A stretch of DNA of 64,000 nt from Salvia splendens (Eukaryota > Streptophyta > Magnoliopsida > Lamiales > Lamiaceae). How positions within the stretch are numbered: position 1 is the stretch's first letter; each line of letters starts with the position of its first letter. Where the stretch lies: positions 7,006,001-7,070,000 of the forward strand of contig NC_056052.1 in the NCBI RefSeq assembly GCF_004379255.2. The letters run 5' to 3'. A program made the position numbers and the translations under genes. The notes under the pieces were generated by a model. The model was given only the letters and a program-made list of their open reading frames with translations. It did no database searches and was not told the DNA's origin. Below, in pieces: positions 48,614 to 59,217 of the stretch.

Positions 48614-49546
48614 CAATGTTTTAAAAATCGGACCGGCAAGCGAACCGGCGACGTTACTGGTTCACGGTTCAACCGGTCCAACCGATCGAACCATCGGTCT
48701 AACCGTTTTACTGTTGCAAATATATATAAAAATATATTAAATTTAGTAAATGATTTACAATTAATAATATATCACAAAACATTAAACCTTATAGATAATT
48801 AGTGATGTATAAATATAAATAATATTAAAATTTAGTAAATATATTCGCATATATATATATATATATTTAATATGAGTTAGTCTAGATAAAAAATTTAATA
48901 TTTCATGTATTAAAATAGATAATGTTTATATTAATTTAAGAAAATTTATTTCGTAAAATAATATATAATTAAATACGAATTAAGTACTTATTAATTAGTT
49001 TAGATAAGATTATTCATTAATGTCAATAGCTAGGGTATATAAATTAAGTATGTAATATAAAAAATTTATTTATAATAAATAATGAATCTTATATGGTACT
49101 AATAATAATATAGGTGGTAAGTAGAGCATCATTAAAATATAAAGGATGATAATTATATATATATATTATAATTAACAATTATATTAAAGAATAATAAAAT
49201 TAAAATGAATTATTAGTTTTTGTAGATAAAATTAATGTTTAATGTATAAAAATATTTAATGTTCAAATTGTTAAATGAGCCCATGTGGTGGAGTGGTAGA
49301 GGTCTTCTTAACTAGAAGAGAGGTCATGAGTTCAACCTCTACCAACAACAAATTTTAAAAAATTTTGAAAAAAAAATAGAAAATCGGTTTCCGGTCCACG
49401 GTCCAACCGGTCCGACCGTCCGGTTCCACCGGTTCATGGCTGTTCAATGCAGTGGTGATTTAAAGGGGTGAACCAGACCGGACTACCTACCGGTTCGCGG
49501 TCCGACCGGTCGAACCGGCCGGTTCGGTCCGATTTTTAAAACATTG
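48614..49546. mobile_element. Non-autonomous hAT-like element with CGGTTC arms
   Basis: 933 bp flanked by the perfect 8-bp repeat CTTTCAGT (48606-48613 and 49547-49554). The ends CAATGTTTTAAAAATCGGAC and GTCCGATTTTTAAAACATTG (the latter with one extra base) form near-perfect inverted repeats. The outer 100-150 bp of each arm are dense in CCGGTTC/GAACCGG words and the core is AT-rich. It contains a tRNA-like segment (49277-49345) and no transposase. Confidence 0.85.
49277..49345 (+). other. tRNA-like segment inside a hAT element
   Basis: It has an A-box-like TGGTGGAGTGG (49286-49296), an exact 5-bp anticodon stem TCTTC/GAAGA (49303-49307, 49315-49319) around a 7-nt loop TTAACTA (anticodon position AAC), and a B-box-like GAGTTCAACCTC (49328-49339). 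An acceptor stem cannot be formed convincingly. It is followed by an A-rich stretch. It is either a decayed tRNA or the head of a SINE. Confidence 0.5.
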
Positions 49547-49554
49547 CTTTCAGT

Positions 49555-51064
49555 AGAAACTGATATATTTATTGGTTTATTAAAAGAGATCTCAATCTTT
49601 CCTAAATTTATTGATAACTAGTTACGAGAAGGAAGAATGAAAATAGTTGAAAGAAGAAAAAGAAAATTAAATAGTAAAAATAAAATCTGAGAATGAAATT
49701 AACAAAATACCAATCCCTAAGGCAAAAAAATAAAATAAAAATAATGCATAGATAAATTCAAATGTGATTACTTTCGATACCGAGGAACTATTTTGACTAA
49801 TAAAATAAAATAGGCACCATAAATATAAGAATTCAATGTCTATAGACTATTTTCATAATTTAATTATTTACGTATCATAAATGCAAGAATCCAATCGCCT
49901 CTAGACTATTTTAGTAATTTAATTTTAAAAATTAAATTAAGTTACTACAAAGAAGTATAGTCCACAGTGAGTCAAGGATAGAAGAAAAGGAAAGAGGTGG
50001 TGAGAAATTCAGTCATAAACCCAAAACCCACACATTTCCGCCAAATCACAGAATTTTTGCCTTTATTCTCTCTCTCTCTCACACACAAAAACACACCTGA
50101 GTCTCTTTGTTGTAATTCCATTTACTTCAGGTAAACATAGAAGCTTGAATGAGTGAGCATTGTTGATGTTAAGGTATTGATTGACAGTGACACACTGTTT
50201 TATGGTTTGATCGTGAGCTTTTTTTTGGGGTGAAAAATAGGGCAAAAATTGCACTTTTGGGGGGAATCTTCGTGTTTTGAAGTTGGAGTTTCAACCTAAT
50301 GTCCTGATATCGATGCTAACCGTCGTTAGTTGCTGCGATTTTCTGGATTGAGTGGAAATGGCGTGTTTTATTTGAAATTTAATCGGTGCTATTGTCAATC
50401 TCGGCAGAAAAAAGTGGAAGAGTAGTAGATTATGTGCTGTGCTTTTTACCGCTGATTATGTATTTCATTTTTGGTTAGCCCTGATTTTGATCGTATACTA
50501 GTAAATTGTGGGGACATTTTGTTTGATTTGCATTATGGAATTTTGATGTTGATTTTGAAGTATGATTGAATGTCTAATTGATAGTAAAGTTCTTTTGCAT
50601 GTTTTAAACTAATGTTACTGTATTAGTTTTCTGATAGGGATAGTATTGGTGGAAGAATGTAATTTTGCCAGGAACGTGTGGGGATGGTTTTTCGATGTAA
50701 TTTCACGTCTTAGTTCTATGCGGGATTAAGTTTTGTTTTGGTTCTTTAATGGAACATCGGCTCTTCTTCATAAGCTGGCATTCTGCCTGAAGATGGAAGT
50801 TGAGACAATAAAATAAGTCATAATTTTGCTCGTGTTTTTCGCTAAAGGCATGCGATGCTTTTCTTGCTGAGGGTCGCCTTTTTGGAAACAATGAGCTTCA
50901 CTTTGTACATAATTTGGTCATTTGTATTAACAAGATATGAACTTGTGTGTTGAGTGTATAAGCAATGACATTTTTGTTTCTTTGAGTGGTCTGTTTTTAC
51001 TTCTCATACCACTCCACCTACTGTTATATAGATTGTATCAATCATTTTATCTGCTGTTGGGAAA
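49555..51064 (+). other. HEN1 upstream region and 5' UTR intron
   Basis: No gene is seen. About 50060-50090 has a pyrimidine-rich TCTCTCTCTCTCACACAC leader. TTCAGGTAAACATAG near 50125 looks like a splice donor and TATATAG near 51031 an acceptor, so a 5' UTR intron of about 0.9 kb is likely. Confidence 0.45.
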
Positions 51065-54000
51065 ATGATAGAAGCAGGAAAACCCCAAGCTAATCCTTTG
51101 AAGATGTCATCATTGTCACCTAAGGCGATCATACACCAAAAGTATGGTGACAAGGCCTCCTACAAGGTTGAAGAAGTTCAAGTTACACCAGAAAATGGAT
51201 GTCCCGGGCTCGTCATCACACAGAAGGCGCCACCATGTCTCTACCGTTGCATTCTGCATCTTCCGGAAACTACTGTTGTCTCTGATACATTTAAAAAGAA
51301 AAGGGAAGCTGAACAATCAGCTGCAGAGAAGGCCATAGAAAAGGTATCCTGTATTCTTTTCGTAAACTGTCTATTTATATAATTGTTTATTGAATACGTG
51401 GTGCATATGGAGTAGTAATTTATAACCTCATGCTTATTTAGTCAACAAGGAGTTGGCTCTTGATATAAACTAATCTAGATTCTTACTTTGATCACTTGCA
51501 TAGTGGAACTAGTATTTATTTCTTTATCTTTTTATGGTAAATCATAATGCAATTGAGCAGTTTGGTTGTACTGAGACGAACTCATCTTACCAAATAGAAA
51601 AAGATTCTTATTCTGCCTCTTCACCAATAGACCGAGTAATGATCTTTATGATCTCTTTATATATCTATTATTATTATTCAGTCTTGCAATTTCCATTTTT
51701 GTTGTACTTGTATTAAATCATTTTGCCCTGCAATTCACAGTAAAAGCTCTCATTACCCTTGTCAATATAAATTTTGTCCTGCAGCTGGGCCTCCGTCAAA
51801 AGGAATATAATCCCACCATGCAGGAAGCTTGGGATGATTTAGCTGGTCGTGTTGCTTTCCTCTTTGCAAATGAGGTATGTTGTGGTAATGCAGTTTGGAA
51901 GTAATAATTTCCATATAAAATTGTTTTTGGGGCCAGTAGCTATATCAAGCTTTCAATGAAGTTTGCTGAAAACTGCACTGCAGAATACTTTTTGTCATTG
52001 TTGTTTAAAGCTATGCATTTTACTTCACGATTAATTTTACTAAATTATTTTCTTTCATTTTCCTCTTTTGCCACTTTATTTCCCATGTCTTTGGGAACTA
52101 TGAAGTTTCTTTCATTTCCCAATCCACTCAGTAATCACTTCAGAGCAGCTTTGAGAAGAGATGGTCATTTCAATGGTTTCGTTCCAGTTTCAGTAATCGC
52201 AGTCTATGATGCAAAGACGACTACTAGCATATGCAAATTCATAAATCCTGCTGCTGAGATGAATTCGCTGCTGGTGATGTCTCTAGTTTCACGGGCAGCA
52301 GCCAAACTGTCTGATTTAGTCATCGTATCTGATGATCGACTTTCGGTACAGAGGAGAAATTTATATTTACCAGAGATTATATCTTCAATAAACCATGAAG
52401 CGAGCCTGTCGGAAAGCATTCCACTTGATGTGATACTCATTCCAGTTTCATGTGAGAAAGCTGTTGAACCTTTGAAACTTAACATTTCTGCAACTGGTTA
52501 TTACCTTGATGTTATTGCCCAAGCACTAAGTTTGCCGGGGGCTTCGGATATTATAATATCCAGGTAAGATATTACTAATGTCTTTTTGATGTCAGATCTG
52601 AGTCTTCATAAAATAACAATAATGAATTAGAAGGAATCTGGACCGTAAGTAGAATTCATTATCTCTTGTGAAATACGCCTGACATGAAAGTGCATAATTT
52701 ATGATTTACAAAATTGAGAAATTCTTGCTTTATTCTCAGTAAATATATTCTATTGTATCGTTTTGCAGAACGATCGGCAAAGCTTCATCTGAAATGAGAA
52801 TATATTCCTCCACTCCAAAGCGACTCTTTGAAAACTTGTCAGAGCCTCTAACCAAACAAGCTAGCCATGTCGAAGGATCTCTAAACATAAGGGCAACTTA
52901 TTTTGCTGGCCAAGAGATACACGGTGATGCAATTCTGGCTTCTATAGGTTACGCATGGAAGTCCACCGATCTTTCACATGAAGCCATTTCACTGTGCTCA
53001 TATTATAGGTAGAGAAGTAGTGATACACATCACTATTCTTCATTCTTTTCTGAATATTATTTGTTTTATTTTCATGCTGTACAACTCCTTTAAATGCACC
53101 TTGGAATTTTTTTGTGTTTAATTTAGGTTTCTTTTTTCCCTTTTGCCTAGAAATTTTGTCAGTAAGATACCGAGTGGACCATACAAGGTATCTAGAGATG
53201 CAATTCTTGCTGCTCAGTTACCTTTAGCATTCACAACGAAAAGCAATTGGAGAGGTTCGTTTCCCAGAGACATACTTTGTGCATTTTGCCGCTCTCACCA
53301 TCTTTCCGAACCTGTCTTCTCTACTCAAAGTAGCATGCTGGATTCATCAGTAAATTTACCTGGATCTCGCAAAAATTTGAAAGCGACAGAGTTGAGCAAG
53401 AAGGAAAAAAGTGAATTGGGCATTGCTGCTGCACCAACTGGAGCTATTAGTTGTAATATAAAGATATATTCCAAAAATCAAGAACTTCTTTTAGAATGCT
53501 CACCACAAGAGTCTTATCGGAAGCAGACGGATGCTGTGCAAAGTGTTGCTTTGAAAGTCCTACGCTGGCTGGACATATTTTTTGAAAAACCAGACTTGTC
53601 TGCAGAGGAGTTGGGCTTATTAGCAAAAAAGTTTGATATTCAGTTTACTCACAACTTCGTTAAGGGATTCTCGCTATGCCACTCCGTGCACAGATCTGGA
53701 ACCACCATAACGCAAGTTTCCAATACAACTTTTAACAATCTAGAGGGTCAAAATTCGGGAGTAACTCCAGCTAATGGCTGTTTAGCATGCATAAACTACA
53801 CAGTCTCATTGTTAGGAGAAGGAGACAGCACTAAAGAATATATTGAAAGCTGTGAAGAGTTTGAGTTTGAAGTCGGTAATCAAGCTGTATTGCCTCATCT
53901 GGACGCAGCTGTGGAAAAGATGGCTGTTGGCCAGTCGGCATATTTCACAGTGGAGTTGCCTCTCAGTGAGTTGATTTTGGCTGCATCTGGGGATTCTGCA

Positions 54001-55190
54001 AAAACTCTATCCTTATTGTCTCCAAGTACGTTGTAGTTTAAGGCATTAAGACACTTCACGTCCGTGTTCATGTTTTGCACCCTGAGATTAATGAAATTAT
54101 TGGCAGGAAGCTGCAAATTGGAGTACTGTGTTACTTTATTGCAGGTGACAGAACCATTAGAAGATCGAATGGAGCAAGCCCTATTTAGCCCCCCTCTGTC
54201 CAAGCAGCGCGTTGAATTTGCTGTATGCCAAATTAGACAATCTTCTGCAGTTTCTTTGGTATAAACTGCACTTTAGCAAAATTTTTCCATGTAGGTGATG
54301 TTTAGGGGCTTGACACTTAATATCCGCTACAATTGCAGGTTGATTTTGGTTGTGGTTCTGGAAGTTTATTGGATTCCTTGCTGTCTTATCCTACTTCACT
54401 GGAGAAAATTGCCGGTGTTGATCTTTCACACCGAGGTCTTGCAAAAGCAGCCAAGGTGACGTTTCACGCTTACTTTAGGTTTTACATGCGTCTGTCTTTT
54501 CTTCTTTTGACGAATACCTTTCTACCATTGCAGTTGGTCCACTCAAAGTTAAACAGTTTATTAGATCCCAATGAGCCGACTAGCGAGATGAAATCTGCAG
54601 CTCTTTATTACGGAAACATCACGGAATTTGATCCTCAGCTACATGGATTCGACATTGCAACTTGCTTGGAGGTAACTTGTTTCTCTCTTCTGAACTATGC
54701 GATTCACGTCTTTCTGGTTCCATAAACGTTGTAAAGTGTGATGCATTGTATACAGGTGATTGAACATATGGAGGAAGAAGAAGCATGCTTATTTGGCAAT
54801 GTAGTGCTGAGCTTGTTCGCCCCCAAGATCCTCATCGTCTCCACCCCAAACTACGAGTACAATGTGATCCTCCAGGGATGCACGCCGCACAGCCAAGAAG
54901 ATGATCCGGATGAAAAGAACCAGGCGCAGGCATGCAAATTCCGAAATCATGATCACAAATTCGAATGGACCAGAGCCCAGTTTCAGCACTGGGCGTCTGA
55001 GCTGGCCGCGAAGCACAACTACTCTGTCGAATTCAGTGGCGTTGGGGGCACTGCTGATGTTGAGCCCGGGTTTGCGTCCCAGATTGCGATATTTAGGAGA
55101 GGGGAAGAGAGTGTGAGCAGCATGGAATGTGGCAGTGAATATGTCCAAATCTGGAAATGGAGTAGAGAGGATGTGGCAGTTAATTGTTGA
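51065..55190 (+). CDS. HEN1: Small RNA 2'-O-methyltransferase HEN1, nine exons
   Basis: HEN1 methylates the 3'-terminal ribose of miRNA and siRNA duplexes, protecting them from uridylation and decay. Exons: 51065-51343, 51785-51874, 52106-52563, 52769-53008, 53151-54025, 54107-54258, 54339-54455, 54534-54671 and 54756-55190, in frame throughout; 804 residues. An N-terminal double-stranded-RNA-binding domain (PKAIIHQKYGDKASYKVEEV to AEQSAAEKAIEKL), a La-like region, an FKBP-like domain (about 440-530) and the C-terminal methyltransferase are present. The SAM site is VDFGCGSGSLLDSLL (576-590). The Mg-binding motif E660-x2-E663-H664 (CLEVIEHMEE) and the later His in FRNHDHKFEW are intact. It is shorter than Arabidopsis HEN1 (942), mainly in the linkers. 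Its stop lies 260 bp from that of the convergent NLR gene. Confidence 0.95.
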
Positions 55191-55450
55191 TTCTTAGTCC
55201 TATTTTTGTCTCTTTTGAATGTTCCGTTTATGGAAATTGGTCATTTTTGTTCAGTAACTTGACAATTTCGTTGCAATTGAAAATTCTATTACAATATCTA
55301 GGTTTTAAATCGATTGAATTCCGATCTTTTAATTCACTACAAAAATAGTATGCATCTGCATTGCCTTGAATGTTTGAAAAAGAATATATAAAACATTAAA
55401 CTTTATATCTACAAAAGAAGAATGTTCTTCACATACAAATACTTGACTTC

Positions 55451-58108
55451 CTATTTATATCCCGATTCCAAATCGAGATCTTTTTGACTATAAACTTTAA
55501 AGTTCGGACCTGCCAAGCTCTGCAGTTCTTCGTCGGCCCTCGTGACCAAAACCTCCACACGGAAGGAAAGTTGTTCACCTTGGAACTCAACTTGTTCATC
55601 AACTATGTTTTTTGCTGACAGCACCACAGATTTGCTGCAGTAGTATAACTTAATTTTTTGCAGTGTGGGTATGTTTCCAATTTGAAAAGGGATCTCCTCC
55701 AACTTTTCCGAGCCATTAAGAAGAAGTTGCTCAAGGCGCGGAAAAATGGAGCTCTCTTGCGTCGTCCAATGCTCCAAAGCACCACAACTCAGTTCTAAGT
55801 ATTTGAGGGACAAGAACTGGCCTTCAGCTATTTCCCACTTGCCTTCTCTGAAGCATCCTTGGTACAATTTGAGCTTCTCGAGACGGGGTAAGAAACCGAT
55901 GTTTTCCAACAAGTACTCCCATTCGAACTCACTTTCCATCCAAAGACTCAAACTCTTGAGGGATTGTGGAAAGGTAAGCTTACAAAGAGAAGCAACCCCT
56001 CGAAATTCATAATCGCAGTAGATGTTAAGGGATTCCAGTTTACACAGACATTTCATATTGCTAAGACCATAATCGATTTGTTCTCTGCTATAATACTTTA
56101 TTCGAAGTTTCCTCATATTCGGGATTCTCTTAACCACCTCTTCATCACATTTGAAATTCTTTACTCCCTTGAGCGTGTGCAGATTTTCCATGACATGAAC
56201 TTGCTCGTCGCTTGGAGGATCCGCGAGCCAGAAACCATCTCCATAGAGCAACTTAACATGCCTTAACTGAGGCATTTTCCAAATTGCAACAGGCGCATTC
56301 CACTCATCCCAACAATAAACAATGAACGTATGCAGATTCCAGAAGCGATTAACGGACGAGTGTAGAGAGGGGAAGCTACGAACTGCATGAATATCAAGGT
56401 GCCGCAAGTTAACACATTTAAACACAAGGGCATCCACACTGCTCCGACTTAACACATGTAATCTCTTCAGCAATCTAAAATTCTGCCAACACAAGATTTC
56501 ACCTTGTTCGCAGATAACGGAACGAGCATTGTATGATATAGATTGCATTGCATCAATGACCATCTTCTTAGAAGTGTTCCTGAGTATAACAACACGGCGT
56601 TGCCTGTTTATACCTTCTTGTCCTATCACGTCATAAAACCCATATTTCGAACTTTCTCTCAGGCACAAGTCTCTCAACAAATCATGAATTTTGCACCACT
56701 TTATATTTCCTGTAGACCCCAACTTATCAATTTGAATGAGATTTCTATCAACTAAATCCTTCAAGAATCCTTTTGCAACTGTTTCCAAGCTCTTGCCCAT
56801 CACTGGTTTTATAAATCCTTCCGAAACCCATAACCTGATAAGTTTTGAGACACGGATTATATTGTCTTCTTCAAACACTCCCATCCATAAAAAACATGGC
56901 TTTAAATAAACAGGTAATTGGTTATAGCTCAATTTCAACAATCTCAAGCAATGTTTATCATTCTCCAAATTCACTACCGAAGCTAAGTTCTTCCTTACTG
57001 ATCCCCAACTTCCTCGAGTCAGCTCCATTTTTCTCAAAAGACCTCCCACAACAACAATTGACAAAGGAAGTCCTCTGCAATTTCCCACAATTTCCTTTCC
57101 AATTTCCACCAGTTCGAGTGGACAACTTTCCTCTCCAAACACAGTTTTGGAGAAGAGATTCCAGCCTTGAAACTCATCTAGAAACTCCATTTGAAGGCTA
57201 TAATCCTTGTTGAGTTGAGAACTCAATTGCGATAGCCTAGTCGTCACAAATATCCGACTACCATTCTGATTGTCAGGAAAGAAACGTTGTATCTTATCCC
57301 ACGCATCACTACTCCACATATCATCCAACACAATCAAAAACCTTCTACCGTATAAATATTGATACAGCTCTAATCCTAGTTCATCTTCACGCATTCCACT
57401 TTCTTCCCCCTTCCGCGAAAGAAGTTCACTAAGAATTTTTGTTATGTTGTAACGTAGAGAAATTGTAGCCCAAACACGAATATCAAAATATTCTTTAATA
57501 AGTGGTTTTGAATAGACAGTTTTGGCTAGAGTGGTCTTACCAATTCCTCCCATCCCTACAATGGGGATGACTTGGCGGCTTGGCTGGCCGCCAACGAGCT
57601 TTTCCATGATCCCATTTAAGAGATCTTCCGAGCACACCATGATTCTACTGCCACTTGAAGAAGACGATGTTGAAGAAACATTAACAGACGATGGAGAGAT
57701 AGGATTCCGCGTATTGATCTCCATCGCCACTTTCTTGATCAAATCCATTTCTTCAATCATTTGATGTAGATCATGATACAAGTTGATACAACTCACTTCT
57801 TCACTAGAATCATAGGTGGCTTGATCATTTTCTACTGCGGGTGTACTGAGTTGAACGAGGTGAACAATATAGGATTCGATAATATCTTCAGCTGCATAAG
57901 CTGCTTCCATTATTCGCATTTCCAACGGATCTGCTTCATCTTCATCGTCCACAGGGGATATATAGTGTTGAAGAAATTCCTGCAAGAAGGTAAAGAACTG
58001 AGTGAGAGATTCAACTTGATTTTTGTCGATACAAATTGGAGGCCATGGATGATTCTCGATATCATCGATGAGATTCATAAGAGAAACCAAGGCTGCATAG
58101 GCCGCCAT
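55451..58108 (-). CDS. CC-NBS-LRR immune receptor, R1 late-blight-like, single exon
   Basis: An intracellular immune receptor of the CNL class; its pathogen is unknown. 885 residues from the ATG at 58106-58108. The coiled-coil domain has an EDVID-like motif (AEDIIESY, about 73-80). In the NB-ARC domain the P-loop is GMGGIGKTT (185-193), kinase-2 is LIVLDDMW (about 258-265), RNBS-B is GSRIFVTTR, and GLPL is at 346-349. RNBS-D is followed by IHD (474-476) where MHD is usual, a variation also found in functional R1-type receptors. About 12 irregular LRRs follow. No frame shift or stop is seen, so it may be functional. The P-loop codons carry a possible miR482/2118 site (57535-57556). The closest families I recall are the 'late blight resistance protein homolog R1A/R1B' genes of asterids. 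Confidence 0.93.
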   Translation of the reverse strand: MAAYAALVSLMNLIDDIENHPWPPICIDKNQVESLTQFFTFLQEFLQHYISPVDDEDEADPLEMRIMEAAYAAEDIIESYIVHLVQLSTPAVENDQATYDSSEEVSCINLYHDLHQMIEEMDLIKKVAMEINTRNPISPSSVNVSSTSSSSSGSRIMVCSEDLLNGIMEKLVGGQPSRQVIPIVGMGGIGKTTLAKTVYSKPLIKEYFDIRVWATISLRYNITKILSELLSRKGEESGMREDELGLELYQYLYGRRFLIVLDDMWSSDAWDKIQRFFPDNQNGSRIFVTTRLSQLSSQLNKDYSLQMEFLDEFQGWNLFSKTVFGEESCPLELVEIGKEIVGNCRGLPLSIVVVGGLLRKMELTRGSWGSVRKNLASVVNLENDKHCLRLLKLSYNQLPVYLKPCFLWMGVFEEDNIIRVSKLIRLWVSEGFIKPVMGKSLETVAKGFLKDLVDRNLIQIDKLGSTGNIKWCKIHDLLRDLCLRESSKYGFYDVIGQEGINRQRRVVILRNTSKKMVIDAMQSISYNARSVICEQGEILCWQNFRLLKRLHVLSRSSVDALVFKCVNLRHLDIHAVRSFPSLHSSVNRFWNLHTFIVYCWDEWNAPVAIWKMPQLRHVKLLYGDGFWLADPPSDEQVHVMENLHTLKGVKNFKCDEEVVKRIPNMRKLRIKYYSREQIDYGLSNMKCLCKLESLNIYCDYEFRGVASLCKLTFPQSLKSLSLWMESEFEWEYLLENIGFLPRLEKLKLYQGCFREGKWEIAEGQFLSLKYLELSCGALEHWTTQESSIFPRLEQLLLNGSEKLEEIPFQIGNIPTLQKIKLYYCSKSVVLSAKNIVDEQVEFQGEQLSFRVEVLVTRADEELQSLAGPNFKVYSQKDLDLESGYK
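57535..57556 (-). promoter_or_regulatory. Possible miR482/miR2118 target site in the NLR P-loop codons
   Basis: The 22-nt stretch encoding GMGGIGK on the minus strand differs from the perfect complement of a common miR482 form at three positions. Two of these are G:U-compatible and one is a true mismatch. P-loop targeting by this family is well established in NLRs of many eudicots; the miRNA sequence is from memory. Confidence 0.5.
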
Positions 58109-59217
58109 ATCCAATTGGAAAAAGAGTTTGTTTGTAGAGAAAGACTTGAATGGAATTTTGGAGTGGATCTATTTTGTGGCCATCGACGGTTCGGCTCCTA
58201 AATCCGGCTTCAAATATGAACAATCCAACCCCTAAAATCCAGTGAGTCCTATATTATTGATGATCGGAACGCAGAGTAGATCACCACTCCAAAACACACA
58301 TCCATTTCCTTCTCCACACTCACAACAAAATAAAATGGACCCACCATCATATATTAAAATTAGTCATGTTTATAAGATTACTTTTGTTAGTATACCTTGT
58401 ATACTTTGCCCGAACAGGGGTCCCGCTGTTTGCCCCTAGCCCAACGCTATGATATGTTTCTGTTTTTGGTCTTAATTTTGTATTGAGTCTAGCCTGTTGT
58501 CTGTGTAACTATTTATATAGAAGTAGGGCGCCACCATTTACTTCCTTCCGGAATTGAGCACTAGTTTTAATACATAAAATAAGAGAGATAAAAAAGAGTA
58601 AAATATTATTAGAGAAGAAAGAGTCTAGTATTATTAATGAAGAATGAGTCCAAAATTAGAAAGTAGTACATATTTTTATGAGATGGATTAAAAATAAAGA
58701 AACTCTCCTGAGAGTATTATATTTCTTTTATTATTTTGTACATAGATATTTATTTGAAACATGATAATTCTATATTTAAAATAAATGATTAAAATAAAAA
58801 TCACATGTATTAAACCCTAAAATCATATTCTAGTAATTTAACTTTGAATAGTCACAAACAAAATTAGACTTGAAAAGAAAAATGAAAGAAAAAGAAAAAA
58901 AAAGAATGGAAATTGGGTACAGATTGCGCATCAAGCGATCACACACATGCATATGTAGTTACATTCACAAGTGCTACTCTTTTATCGTTTGAGAAATTTT
59001 GTGCATCAAGGAAGGGATCTGCTGTCATCTCTTTAACTTGAAAGTGCCGCCATGAGCAATCTCGAGCTCAGCTGTGTATAATTTGACTGAACTTATTTGG
59101 GAAACTTTCATTATAAACACAAGCCCGTGAAGACCTTTACACACTCAAAACTCTCTAATCAAAGCCTAATTACATTCATTCATGCCAAGAAACCACCATC
59201 TCTCTCTCTCCTAACAA
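58109..59217. other. NLR upstream region and spacer
   Basis: No gene is seen. About 58550-58700 has Stowaway-like words (TAGTATTATTAATGAAGAATGAGTCC, given here as a composite description of the region) without clear ends. The right part, near 59200, is the 3' UTR side of the next minus-strand gene. Confidence 0.35.

Noticed and set aside
49277..49345. A functional tRNA-Val(AAC) gene
   Set aside because: No acceptor stem can be formed and the T-stem pairs poorly, so it is reported only as tRNA-like.
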